Shown piece after piece: positions 48,390-61,715 of a DNA stretch of 64,000 nucleotides; within the stretch, counting starts at the first letter, position 1, and every line of letters starts with the position of its first letter. A program made the translations under genes and the position numbers. This stretch comes from Gorsachius magnificus (lineage: Eukaryota; Chordata; Aves; Pelecaniformes; Ardeidae): positions 19,620,885-19,684,884 of the forward strand of contig CM067084.1 of NCBI GenBank assembly GCA_034008185.1. The letters run 5' to 3'. Under the pieces are notes generated by a model, which did no database searches, had not been told where the DNA came from, and saw only the letters and a list, made by a program, of their open reading frames with translations.

Positions 48390-51329
48390 ATGTGCTGTGA
48401 GAAACTCAAAATGCATGGCCCAGACTCACACAAAGCACGATTTGAATGTTGGCCACATACAAAAGTAAAACGAACTGAGCTATTTGTCCATCATATATAT
48501 GTGCACATATACTTTCACTCACACATTCCCTTCATCCATGGATCTGACAATCATTTATCAATGAAGTCTCAAATCTTCATTTGAGCAATCAACACTCTCC
48601 TCTTTACATACATGTATCAGAATGCTTCAATTTCCTAAAATTGTTTAGTTGTTACACAGTATCTTTCTATGTTTATCATTTTACAACTCAGATAATAAAA
48701 ACTGAAACATTTCTGGTTTTATCCATTTTGTGGAATACTACAGTTCTAACCAAGTGTAACTAAATTTTAAAATGTGTGCTTCTGTCTCTCTTACTGTGGA
48801 TTTACAGTCCTTAATAGGCTAACAAAATGGATTAGGAAATTGAGCATATTGCTTAATACTTGGTCTCTGATTTTTATTTCTGTTGTTTGTTTGGTTTTAA
48901 ATAATTTCCTGAATTTTAATCATTTCTATTTCTTTACATATTTGGGGTTATTTTCCATGCTTTCTCAGTTCCTGGATTGCTAATAGGTCTGAAAATGACA
49001 GCACCCATCTGCCCTGTGCTCCTGTCTGTAGCACCAGTGGTAATACTGCATGGCTATTAGCACTGAAATAAACCCCACAGTAACCTTGTTCAATCAGATT
49101 TTGAGACAGACAGCTGACACTGAAAATGACATGCAGTTTGGTTTTGACTTAAACAATATAATTTTCAATAGAAGGGGTATTTCCTTACTCGTCTAAGTTC
49201 ACGTTTTGAGTGATAGCTTACATTGCATGAAGCCGCCAGAAGTGGAAGAAGGTACAGGTACCATCCCAGTCTCCTCTGCTGTTTACCACCATTGCCGACA
49301 TACATAAAGAAAACAATCTCTGTGACATTTCTTATTCCAGAAAGGCCGAAGAACAGGGAGGTATTGAAGACTGCATATCTTGGGCTTCCAGAACTGAAGC
49401 TACACTGCCATGAGACAGGACGCTGAAAGCATTAGGAGTTAAAAAAAAAAAAAAATCTTTCAGGAGTTATGCTTCTACAGTTTCATGAAGAGGATAAGAG
49501 GTTCTTGTCCAAGACCATCCCAGATTACTCCACTGACAATTTAACATTCATTTGCTGTGGGGCAGGGTCAAATATTGATTATCTGTCCCTATGATTTGTC
49601 CTCATATAATTTGTGTATATGGACCATTAACATATTTGTAGTTGCAGCCATGTTACATAACAGTTAACTTGCTACTTAACCCTCTCGTAGAGCTGAATGC
49701 TTTCCCCAACACAAACATTTCTCTATACCTTCACATACATTCTCACTCTGAAGATCATCTCTGAAATAATGCTGTTCCCTACTTTTTTACTAGTCAGTGG
49801 TACAAAGCTGCTCCTAGATATATGATCCTGTGAAGTTCAAAGACCCTAGAGATACCATGAAATGTCCGATGCTCGTATAAAAAAAAATAACTGCAGTAAA
49901 AAAGGACTTTGTAGAGATACTGTGAGGAAGAATTGATGACTGGGTTGTACAATGTGCTTTACACTCTCTTTAGCTTTAACTCTGTTTCTGTTTTCTCATG
50001 AGAAGTACAAATTATATCCCCGGCTACCATTTAAGTGACATTTTGCAGATCATATAGAGCTAGATAAAAAAAAAAACACCACCTTATAAAGTGCACTTTT
50101 GGAGCAGGTTTAATTCAGGCCTGATCCATTTCAAGAAATTGCATTCTCTCACTATAAATCATGATTTATAGCTTTCCCCATTAAACCTTAAGGTTTCTAC
50201 AACAGCTGCCTGTTTTTAATTGCACTGCCTTTTCCAAATGAAAGCATTACAACTTGCTTGTTTTCTATTAATGTATGTTTAAATTGATCTTAAATTTACC
50301 TTATTATTTTTGGTAATATCTAATAAAAGCAGACATACTGAAAAACTATCAAATATTTACATATTTATTATGCTAAGAATGGTTCTAGAAACAATTCATC
50401 ACAAGAATTTTCACCTTAAGGTACTGCTTAAAGTCTTTGTGCAGCTGTTAGAATTCAATTGCCACAGGTAGTGGGATAAAAAAAAAAAATTACAGAATTA
50501 ATTTCTGTGATAATTCCAATAAAACTGGTGATGTTAGACTGGATGTAATTTTAACTGTTTGGAAATACAGAATTAAATCTTTCCAAAATTACTTCCAATC
50601 TGGAGTAAAATTCTTTTAAGCCAAGTTGGTAGTTCAAAACCAGTAAAAGGTTTAAGTTTTCACTGGTTTACACTCTTACTGCCCTTTCACTTCAGCAGTA
50701 CCAATGTGGGACTCGATCCTGAGTATATTTATATCACTGAAATCTGAGAAATACCCTTATAACATCAGTTACATTAATAGGGTTAAATGAACTCTAAAAA
50801 GTCAGCTTCACACCATAAAAACAGTATAAATTTGGTCCAGAGTTTCTTAACTTTAGAGATTTATTATTAAAAAGACATAAAACACCACACTTTGCTATAT
50901 CTCCTATAGAATAATATTTCCTAGCTCAGAGCTTCAACAGATTTATATTACTTCTGTGGCACAAGAGAACTCATTTCAATTTCAATTCATGTCTAAAATC
51001 ATCTATAAACTCTCATTAATTGCAAGGATCGAATTTACACGTGTCTCCTCTCTCTCTTTGGTGTTCCTCAATAGTAATCCAAAACAGTTATATCACTTTG
51101 ATCAGAATGCCAGATATCAGATATTCTGGCCCTCTAAAATAATCACATGCTTCTAACCTTTTTTTTTTTTTAATCTTTTTCTTGACCACTAAACTTCAAG
51201 TGAAGTAACGGTATGTTAGAATAAAGCTTATACAAACAGTTTATTCACACATTATTTTAACAACCTGGCATCTCATGGTCCAGCTGGCACTACTGTGCTT
51301 AAATACAGGGAACAGTAGAGTATAAGAAT
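48390..51329. other. AT-rich unique DNA, no gene seen
   Basis: No gene or transposon is recognisable. The AT-rich part at 50060-50400 reads like old unique sequence. Frames at 48581-48983 and 50956-51156 are short and without domains. Confidence 0.55.
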
Positions 51330-52030
51330 ATCCAGAGCAGCCCTGCCAAGAGGGACTTGGGGGTACTGATGGATGAAAAGCTGGCCATGAGCCAGCAATG
51401 TGCGCTGGCAGCCCAGAAGGCCAACCGTACCCTGGGCTGCATCAGGAGAAGCGTGGCCAGCAGGTCGAGGGAGGTGATTCTGCCCCTCTACTCTGCTCTG
51501 GTGAGACCCCACCTGGAGTACTGCATCCAGCTCTGGAGAAGCACAAGAAGGACATGGAACTGTTGGAGTGGGTCCAGAGGAGGGCTACAAAAAATGATCC
51601 GAGGGCTGGAGCACTTCTCCTATGAGGACAGGCTGAGAGAGTTGGCCTTGTTCAGCCTGGAGAAGAGAAGGCTGCAGGGAGACCTGATTGTGGCCTTTCA
51701 GTACTTAAAGGGGGCCTATAGGAAAGATGGGAAAAATCTTTTTAGTAGGGCCAGCTGTGACAGGACAAGGGGTAATGGTTTAAAACAGAAGCAGGGTAGG
51801 TTTAGACTGGATATAAGGTGGAAATTCTTTACAACGAGGGTGGTGAAACACTAGAACAGGTTGCCCAGAGAGGTGGTGGAGGCCCCATCCTTGGAAACAT
51901 TCAAGACCAGGTTGGATGGGGCTCTGAGCAACCTAATCTAGCTAGCAGTGTCCCTACTCACTGCAGGGGGTTGGACTAGATGACCTCTAGGGGTCCCTTC
52001 CAACCCCAAACAGTCTATGATTCTATGATT
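51330..52030 (+). mobile_element. CR1 LINE tail, best-preserved copy
   Basis: A 5'-truncated CR1 with the C-terminal part of ORF2 and the 3' UTR, ending in the repeat-like tail TCTATGATTCTATGATT. A 165-codon frame (51357-51854) covers most of the ORF2 end. Within it about 50 bases are read in another frame. The ORF2 frame leaves at about 51537, where a few bases are missing compared with the copy at 53.3 kb, continues in the frame of 51398-51625 ([13 protein letters not shown]) and returns near 51592 ([14 protein letters not shown]). The small number of breaks suggests a fairly young insertion. There is no catalytic domain, so it cannot move. Confidence 0.95.
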
Positions 52031-53189
52031 ATATAAGACAATGGTCTGATGTGTTCTATTTGGCTGCAGCTGAGCTGGATTAAGCCAATACTGTTCTCCA
52101 CTCCTCATCACCTTTTCCTTCCCATTAATATCCCCTCAGATCTATTGGTTTAAAGTAGGTACCAACACTCCACATTAGCATAAGCCAGATAATTTGACAG
52201 AAGAGAGTATTCTCTTAGGTTGGCAAATAGAAGTGGTGATAACTCTCAGAGGTGATGACGTCCTGGGAGAAGCTGTGAACCAAGCTTTTTAACCAGCTGA
52301 GCTGCATCTGGAACAACACATCTGACTGCAAACTCAGAAAGTGTGATTGGGAATAACTGTTAGCTGCACCCAGAGATTATAAAGGGTTAGAGATGTTCAT
52401 TATGGATAATACATAACTGTGCCACTACATGATGCAGTTATTTATCTTTCATTATTAATTATTTATTTGTTGGGGATTAATTATTAAATGAACTTAGCTT
52501 TTTTGTTTTTACACTGCTCAAGGGTCAGTCCTGAGAACTGTATATATATTTTCTGAATTTTCACACTACAGATGTGAGGAGACCAGTCATTTCCAAAACA
52601 TTAATATTAATAAATTATTTCGTTACATGAGTGTTAACAATAAAGGGTTTGACTCAAACTAGATAGTCATTTATATCCAGAGTGAAAGACTTTAAGTTCT
52701 GTTTTTTATTGAATTTGACCCTCTGTCATTAACAACTCTGGCACTAAATGTCACAGATGTTGTAAGTTGTTTATTATTTTTTGTATTTCAGTCTAGACAG
52801 ATGGCTGGAAAATGGAACAGCTGTATTTGTTCCAACAGCCTAGAAGCACTGCTTCTTAGATAGCAAAAATTCTTATGATGAACAGGTTCAGATTTTAGGG
52901 ACAGTCCTACAAACCCTTGCAGCAATAAATGAGCTTGGATTCACCTATAGACCTCGGTAATGTCAAAGAAGATAAAGACATGGGAATCATTTTCTGCCAG
53001 AATGAGACTTTACAGCTTCCTCTCAGTGTAAGGGCTACTTGTTGTAAACATTTTCTTCAATCAGATAAGGTCTCAAGGCAACCAAAAGTCATTTGAGACC
53101 AACATGAATTTTTTTTTTATATAGTCCCAACTTGGAGATTTTATGAATGATTGAAATGTTTGAAAAATGGTGTTCATGCACTCTCCCTG
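52031..53189. other. AT-rich DNA between two CR1 tails
   Basis: No gene is seen. The interval separates two plus-strand CR1 tails and shows no CR1 sequence of its own, so these are two insertions rather than one split element. Confidence 0.6.
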
Positions 53190-53805
53190 TTCCAGAAGGT
53201 CTGATCTCACTGCCCAGAAAGCCAACTATATCCTGGACTGCAATCAAAAAAAGCATGGCCGGCAGGTCGAGGGAGGCAATTCTGCTCCCTCTACTCTGCT
53301 CTGGTGAGACCCCACCTGGAGTACTGTGTCCAGCTCTGGAGCCCTCAGCACAGGAAAGACATGGACCTGTTGGAGTATGAGAGCCATGAAGATGATCCAA
53401 GGGCTGGAACACATCTCCTAAGAGGAAAGGTTGAGAGAGCTGGGGTTGTTCAGCCTGGAGAAAAGATGGCTGCAGAGAGACCTTATTGCATCCTTCCAGT
53501 ACTTAAAAGGGGACTTATAAGAAAGACAGGGACAAACTTTTAGCAGGGCCTGTTAGAATAGGACAAGGGGTAATGGCTTTAAACTAAAAGAGGGTAGACG
53601 TGGATGACATATGAGGAAGAAATTTTTTACAATGAGGGCGGTGAAACACTGGAATGGGTTCCCAGAGAGGTGGTAGATGTTCCACCCCTGGAAACATTCA
53701 AGGTCATGTTGGACAGGACTCTGAGCAACCTAATCCAGATGAAGATGTCCCTGCTCACTGTAGGACCTCTAAAGGTCCCTTCCAACCCAAACTATTCTAT
53801 GATCT
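53190..53805 (+). mobile_element. CR1 LINE tail, more decayed copy
   Basis: Begins at nearly the same ORF2 position as the 51.3-kb copy ('gcccagaaagccaacta' near 53212) and ends with CCAACCCAAACTATTCTATGATC. Compared with that copy it has more substitutions and several small deletions. ORF2 is split over frames at 53147-53380, 53304-53543 and 53604-53846. It is inert. The shared truncation point is probably coincidence, since 5' truncation is usual for CR1. Confidence 0.93.
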
Positions 53806-56800
53806 CTATTTACTATTGGATTATTTTAAAATATCTTATTCTCTGAGGTCATTTGCCAATGAGACAAAACAGAGCTAAGCATGTTTGACCTTAGTATGAC
53901 TTTTCTTCAGGTCTACATATGAAGAATTTGATTGCTACAGAAATGTCATTCTGAGAAAATTGTGAATTACACACCATAGGACTGAAAGGGATTAGAACAT
54001 TTTTGGGAGTTAACAAGAACCCACAGAGCAAGTTAGAAAGAAAAACTATAGAAGGGTAAAGTTTCTTTTGTATTGCAATGAAGTGACAACAGAAAAGAAT
54101 ACATGGGTTCTAAAATGCCTTTAGGAAAATTTAATGAGTAAAACAACAGCACTGATGCTTTGTTAAGGCTGTAACTGCATGGTGTAATGAGCACTGGGTA
54201 AAGTACTAAATTTTAAATTGAATACATTGATTAAGATCCACACAGTAAAAGAATTGTTATACTGTGTATGAGAAAAAATGGGAATTTCAGAATACCAAAA
54301 CTGGTAAAAATCACGGTATGGAAGAGGAATTAGTACAGAACTTAAAGACAATTAGAGTCATAAACATATCATTGCTGCAAACAACTAGATTACATATTGA
54401 TGCAATGATAAAATTACTCAAAATTGTGGTTTTTAATGAGAAAAATATATGAAATCATATAAAATTCCAGCTGCCCAACCAGAACAAGCATTCTCTAAGA
54501 TTCATCCTTGACTTTCATTATTGCATGGACATCCTGAATTGTAAAACTTCTGTGCTTGAAAGACATCATATCAAAATAATTTTCTTCCAACCCAGCCCTT
54601 AAATATCAAGCTCATGTAAAGATCAGTAGGATGAAGATACACAATTGGACATCTGGGGCAATTCAAAATGTAATGCAGATGTGCAAAAATTACATACATC
54701 TTCTGAAGTACATCTTGTGTAAGCCATTTGTGAAGTTAGGCGTAGTTACCCAAACTGTTTAAACACCTTTCTTAGTGAACCTTCCAATTTGTACAAGCAT
54801 AACTCTTGCATGACTAGACAAAAAAGAACTGAACATTTGGATCTGTGCATGAACAGATGGAAGAGGAGTCTAGAAAGGTAGTATGTGGCGTAGTTATAAA
54901 CTCGGATGATAAAGCTGCAGGGTGGTGAGGATATCACAAGACAAGATATAGCCAACAGTCAAAGCAATGGAATGAGACTCAGTACAATTTTACATTATAA
55001 ATTAAAAGACAATGTATGAGAACTTGACAAGAGCATAAAGAAAGAATAAAAAAAAGTTAAGGCCTTGGTGCTTTTTAGGAATGTACATTTTTTCTACCTT
55101 AACAAAACTTTGTTAAAGAAAACTTCACAGTAGATCATGATGTCCAGAACACTGTTGGATACTGGTCAAACTCACAAAATCATCATCATCGTAATTTCCC
55201 TCACATTATACACAGAGTCAGAGTATTTGTAACACATTTAGGGGTGACTGCAAATAAAACATCAGCAAAAATACAGAACCTGTGTTCACTAGTGTGGGAC
55301 AGAAAAGAAAATATAGAAGATTATTTAATCACTTCACTTACTGGAATTACACATGTAAGCTTGAATAGCAGAAGAGAGATTGTACTCTTCTTATCCAAAA
55401 TCTGCCTTGCAGAGTGAGAAATAGGCCATTGTCTTTTCATTTATAATTTTAAAAATGTATAATTCCATTGTCTTCATATCTACACGTAATGGATATACAT
55501 CCTAAAATCCTCTGTCATGTGCTTAAGGAAATTGATTCCCTTATATCTTTTAACTAGTAATTCAAGCCAATGTAAAATACCTGTTCAAGATGAGACTTCT
55601 GTATTATTACTTCCATCATAATAATCAATAGTTCCTTTCAGAAGGCAAGATGAAAATTAATATTTGTTATTCATATATCAAACTAAAATCTATAATAAGA
55701 TACGTAAGTGAGAACCATCTTGAAAATAAAAAAAACATTACCTCTCTGGGTTTGTTTTCTTATTATGTTAAATAAAGACATGTGGGAAGAGAGTGGCATT
55801 GGGAAAAAAAAAAAAAAAAAGAAGGAAGAACACAATCATTCTACAAGTTGCTTTCTTGGAAACGTACTCTAAGTACTAAGAATGCAGCAATCCCATGTTT
55901 AAAGTAAGTTATAAGCACATACCTCTATGAAAATAAAATTCCCACAAATAAGTGTATCAGCAGAGCACCCAATTCCTTATGTTTCAGAAATGTTTCCCAG
56001 CACATTTTCTTTGACTAGGGCTCTCAATATTAGTTGAAATATTTAAGTTAAATTATAATGTTCTGGACATACTTGTACCACTGTGTTTTCCTCCCATAAT
56101 GTTCTCACATGTGTAGTATAACAACACTAATACATGTTGAACAACAACAAAATCAATATGATATTATAGAATCCATATTTCATCTGATGTTTTAAATCTT
56201 TTTTAAATATATGAAAAAGGGAAATTAAAATCCAATGTTGTAAATTAAATTTTCCCTGAACTAACACTTAGGCTGGTAATCAGTCATCATGTGAGAGACT
56301 GGGCCTGAAAGAATAATGCAAAGTATCTGACTTTTCTTTTGAATAAAAAAGCCGATCCTTTTTCCATAGATACCATTTGCTACTCTTCTTTCTTTACATG
56401 AAATTCTGTATGTAATTTGACTATTGTTCATAAGGCTGAAGAAAGAAAAATATTTCAGTATCTTTATGCTATAAATTTTTATGTATATATACATGGTTGT
56501 ATATGAACTTGTATCTTGTGGATGACATATAGGCCAGCCATAGACGAGAAACAATTTTGTGATAAAAGCAGTCATTAAATATAAAAAATGGTGGATAACG
56601 AATATTAAAATACTAATGAATACTGAAACCATTTGTAGACTGGCATTGTATAAGAACAACAGTTTGGAAGAAAGAATTTTCCATCTACTAATTGTTTAAT
56701 ATGATTGTTTCAAGCACCAAACTAATTAATACAAATCAACCCATTCATGAACAGAAGACAAGAGAATTCGCTGAATAAAATACTTTTAAATGAACATTTA

Positions 56801-59800
56801 ACCCACTTATATTCAAGATCATCTTCTTCAATTTCATATTTGGAAATGCTATCTAATGAAGCTTTATCGTTACCACTTTGTGCTGATTAAATACCATAAT
56901 CCTCTTATTTGTGCAGATCCCTAGTGTTCCCCACTTTTATTAAAAGCAGAGTTCTAATGAAGCTCATGAGGTGTCACTAGGTAATTACTACTTACAGTCT
57001 GAAATGAAGCTCAGTTCCAAGCCATTTGCATTTATGTGCTAAAACTAAATGATTAATGTGGATTTTTACACATTTTTAGGTTTAATTTTTCAATCTAATG
57101 AAACCATAAATTTTAAGCTTTCAAAAATATCCCTATCTCTTATTCAATTCAATATGTAATTGAGAACATGCTTTTGCTACAGATGGAGAGTCCTTTTCAA
57201 ATTTGAATTAATTTCATGTTTTGCTGAGCTAGTAGATTAAGTACTACAGATTCCCTGATGTTCACTATGCTAAATCTGAGCTTTCAAATTAATGGAATGA
57301 AATTTTGGAAATTCACAAGGTCAAAAATATTTTCTGCAAAGGTGATAGCAATATTTTCTGCCCACACCGTGTGCACTGAATGGTGCCCACAAAGCAGTGA
57401 CAGCTGGAAACAGTCAAAACCAAAATTCTACTATACCAAAGTGAATAAAGTCCAAGTTCAGTTGAATATTCTCTGTATATGATGTATTCAGGAATTGTAC
57501 CTAATTTTAAAGAAGTGGATATAGTATCTTTAGCTGGCAGTTCAACCACTCTATGCAAAATTACTACAAAAGGATTATCCGTAAAGTTCAGGTAGGTATA
57601 CCAAGTTGTGAACACCAGACTGACACAGCAGCTTCGGTGAGAGACTTTTGGGAGGGAATAAAAGAATGCCAGGAAATGAACGACAGTCAAAGATGAGGGA
57701 AAAAACCAAACACCAACAACCCAACACTCCCCACATCAGTATTCAGCACCGTTGAAGACTGCTATTTTCTATGCCTTACATAAGCATTCCTCCAGCCTTC
57801 TGCTCCTCTGAGCTTGGCTATCTCAGCTTTCACCACCATTTTCTGCTGAGCAATCATGGCATTTTTCCTCAAGCATGATGAGAGACACGAAAGCATTCCC
57901 CAACTCATACTGTCACTAATAAAGTAATGCCCAACTCTCTAGTATACCTACTACTACACACAGTGTATATCTACGGGCTACTTTATCTATCACTATACAG
58001 AGCCTAACTCACATATCTTTCTGCGTAGTAATGTGTCACTGCATTTATCCCATGAATTCAGAACTATCATATTTTGCCTTTGACAGAAGAGAATAGTTAT
58101 CATTAGGAAGATGTTAAAGGGTTAATCATTACATCCAGTTACAAAATCTATTAAGAAAAAGTGTCTCCAAAATGCTCACAGTAGTAATAATAGTTAACAA
58201 AATTGCCATGGATGATTACAGCTAAGTCATCCAACTTACAAATCCCCAGGTTCACATTTTCCAGTCATGGGGGTATAAAATTCAGGGCAATACCTCATTT
58301 TTGCTCCATATCATCTGTGACAAGGTGTAATGCATCACTGACAATCTAGTGATTCATGAAATGAAAACTCCTTCCTGTTTACATCAATGCAGAGATTCCC
58401 CAGAAGTTCTTTACAAAACACATGTCCGGTTGCACAGCATGCAAAGCATGAGATATTAGCTATCTTATAAAATTCTCTTCTTTCTTTTTTTTTTTCTCCC
58501 GAAGTGCTAGCCTTAGAGAAATTGCAGTATCTGTTTCACTTTCTGTCACTAGAATTTAAAGATGCTCTCAGTGGGTGGAAGCAGCAGACTGATAACCTCA
58601 GCTCTGGTGTTCTCTGCAAATCTTTGAAAGACATGTGTAGCATCACATATAATTCAAATGGTTGCTTTGCATTTATTTCACCAATCTCTTCAGATTCCCT
58701 CTTCAAAAAAAAAAACCCCTCTTACTTTATGCAGAACTATACTTCTGAAGCATTGCTCACAGCTACAAAACCAAGAGTGCACTGGTTGCTCCTAACCCAG
58801 AAAATGCAAAAACCTGCTTGGCTTCTTATAGGCAGCATGGAAAGAAATTAGCCACCTGCTGAGGAGAATCCCAATGTGAGGAGAAAGCAGTCTGGAGCAA
58901 GCCAGCGGAGAATTATAAACCCATGCATCTAACTTCCCACCCTGTCTTAAAGCATGATGTCTCTGCCCACTTTGAATACAGCCTGGAGCCTATTCTTTAC
59001 AGTGAAGGTCTACAAGCACTGTTTTTTACCAGAAAGGGTAATGATGTTACTGCTCCATGCTGAGTGGTTGCTGAATTCCTTCTGACTGAGGAGACACTGC
59101 CATGCAGCCTCCTGGTATCATGCAGCCCCACCAGTCACACCTAGTAGGTGGGACCATACCAGCAGCACTGCATCAGTCACAAATTGTATGGCTGTTGCTC
59201 ATGCATCCATCCTGTTTGGAAAACACCTACTAGATTGGGTTTCTCAAGGGACTGCAGTCCTGCTCTGGATGTTTTTTGGACTATCGATAGGTGTAATTTT
59301 TCAGAACAGAGCAGTTCTGGACATGCACACAGAGCACATGAGGGCTGTTGTAAATTCCATGTCAGAAAGGCAAATATCTCACAAATAGAGGCATTAGTAA
59401 GAAATTTTAATTTTTTATGCACATGCATAAACCCATTTAGACACTTTGGCCTCTTGCCAGGTCCTGCTCTGTCTAGAGGGGCTGAAGTATTTCTGTAGCT
59501 TCCCCCTTCTCATCATTCTCATGATGGCAAAACTGTGAATATATTTCCAAAGCCTCTTTGCCTCAGAAACTAGCCACAAACAATGGCATGAAGTCTTGCC
59601 TCATTGGTGTTGCTATGATAAAGCAATGCTGATCATGCATAAGATTTTAGGGCACAAAACATCAGCACTTTGGTAACGAATCACACTCAGAGGTTTTCTT
59701 AGGGATTTAGATGCTGGTTTCACCTTCTTAACCATAATCCAATATTCTCCTTTTGTCACCCATGAATTTTTGTACTTATATTCCAGTTGTGTCTCTCAAA

Positions 59801-60836
59801 AGAAAATTTAAAGCCATCGTTCTTAATGAGGCAAACCTGGACATTTCCAAGAGCAGCCATGGAGGTAAAATGTCTGTGGAACTGACATAACTCTTATTGC
59901 TTGCTATTATTGGTAGAGTGGAACACTTTAGTGCTATACGCACTGTAAAAATTTTGCTTTACATATGCTGTATAGCTGATTGACTTGCATAGCTTATAAA
60001 ACAATAGAAAGAGCTCATTAAAGTTTTTGCCCGCTTTTCACTTCTAATGAGTGTTCTCTCAACAATGCTTGAATAACAGACTGAAATTGAGAACATAGTT
60101 TTAATTTGGAAACCTGCAGAGATGGAATGATTGCAAATAAATGATATTAGACACTGTCATTTTGATCCAGTTCAAGAGCTCTTGCATTTCTTCACAGCTC
60201 TGAAATAGTCGAGAATTAATTCTTCAATGTAATGGGACTACTCTTCATAATTGTGGCAGTAGTTGGCCCAGAGGGACAACTTTCTGGTCAAAACATGCTT
60301 TCCCTGAAAACTAAAATTCATGTTTCTTTAACATAGAAAGCAGTATCATCATGTTTATACCATAACAGTCTGTCTCTGGGCTACCTATATTCCATGGACA
60401 GTAAGTGAAAATATTAGGAATTAAATCTAAAACATATTACTTTCTCTACCACATTTGTAATAATGCACAGCATGGAAGATGACTGATAATGTAGCATGAA
60501 TTGCACTCTTTAGCCCCCACACAGAGACACGTATGAACACTTCCTTTCATCTTTTTCATTCCTTGAAGTGCAAAACCACTCTGTTCCCAAAGCATGAGCT
60601 GCTACATCAGCTTCATGGTGAGAAGTATCCCTAAATCGACTATAAAATGAAAACCGAAGCTGTAAGTGGTGTTAGGATTTGGGCCAGCAATTATATCTAG
60701 ATTCAAAATTATGTGACAACTTTCACACTCTAAGAAAAACAAGCTAATTTTGGTTTTCCATTCCTTTGGGAGTCTCATAGTAAAGATTTTACAAAGAACT
60801 GCATTGAAGTTTTTTGTCATAACTGAAAATTTGTTC

Positions 60837-60881
60837 TTGTAAAGACCTTAAGAATAGGCAATTTGTAAAGACCTTAAGAAT
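60837..60881. repeat. Duplicated 19-bp word, 26-bp period
   Basis: TTGTAAAGACCTTAAGAAT occurs at 60837-60855 and again at 60863-60881 with no mismatch, separated by seven bases. It is a short tandem-type duplication with no other feature attached. Confidence 0.88.
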
Positions 60882-61696
60882 GGGACTGAGAAGAGTAGCA
60901 CTTAAAGAAGATGCCACAGTTCTCAAAGTTTCAAACATGCAATTTCTAAATTTATTAAATAATTTTCAGTTACATGAAATCTATTGAAATTTGGTGTGCT
61001 ATACCTAGCCACAAATGAATCTGGTGTGTGTGGGTTTTTTTAATGCAGTAGTTAATATATTTTTCAGAATTCCCTACACAGAAATCTGCTAGGCTTAGTT
61101 TTCGAGCTCGGTGTGATTCCTGTAAGTGTGCCAGCCATGCTGCAACTGGGAAAGGATAAATGGTTTCTTGTTGGTTTTAGTGCGAAAGGTGTTATTCACT
61201 TTTCTCTTTCTTGTGATTTTGGGAAGCTCTAATAAAATAAAATACATTGATACATTCTGCAGATAGTGGCTATCACAGGAGCTTTTTTTTTTTCACCTGA
61301 ATTGTTATTCTTTTATATGTTACAGAAATCGTCACTTGTAACCTTATCCTAAAGGTATTTATGTTAAAAGAATTCATCAAGCTTCACATTAAGCCAAAAA
61401 GAGCTCTCATGAAGGACTGTCATTAACAGTTGATGCAAGAAGATTTTGTCACACATGCAATGTAATGTTTCTAAATCTTGTGGTGGTTTTTGATAATGCT
61501 GCTCCTGTAGCTCTCTCAAAACAAGTCACTTTGTAGAAGCTAATTCATTCCTCTTGGTCACAGCAGTACCTCTTTGTCACCTTGAATAAGTGTTTTTCTG
61601 ATCCTGTTCCTGCAAATTATAGTGTTCCCAAGAGCTTTTCAAAGGATTTCTTGCTGTTATGGTGTAAGTTATTTTTCTAAACAGAAAATGAGATAC

Positions 61697-61715
61697 ATTA
61701 TTTATTTATTTATTA
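61697..61715. repeat. TTTA tetranucleotide repeat
   Basis: About four copies of TTTA. An ordinary simple repeat in AT-rich DNA. Confidence 0.7.

Noticed and set aside
56261..56659. 132-codon minus-strand frame with a hydrophobic start, looking like a membrane protein
   Set aside because: The hydrophobicity follows from T-rich DNA (Phe, Ile, Leu codons). No receptor or transporter motif is seen.
57313..57690. 125-codon minus-strand frame and overlapping 74-codon plus-strand frame, considered as transposase or retrogene
   Set aside because: I tried to read mariner-type transposase motifs on the plus strand but found no convincing match.
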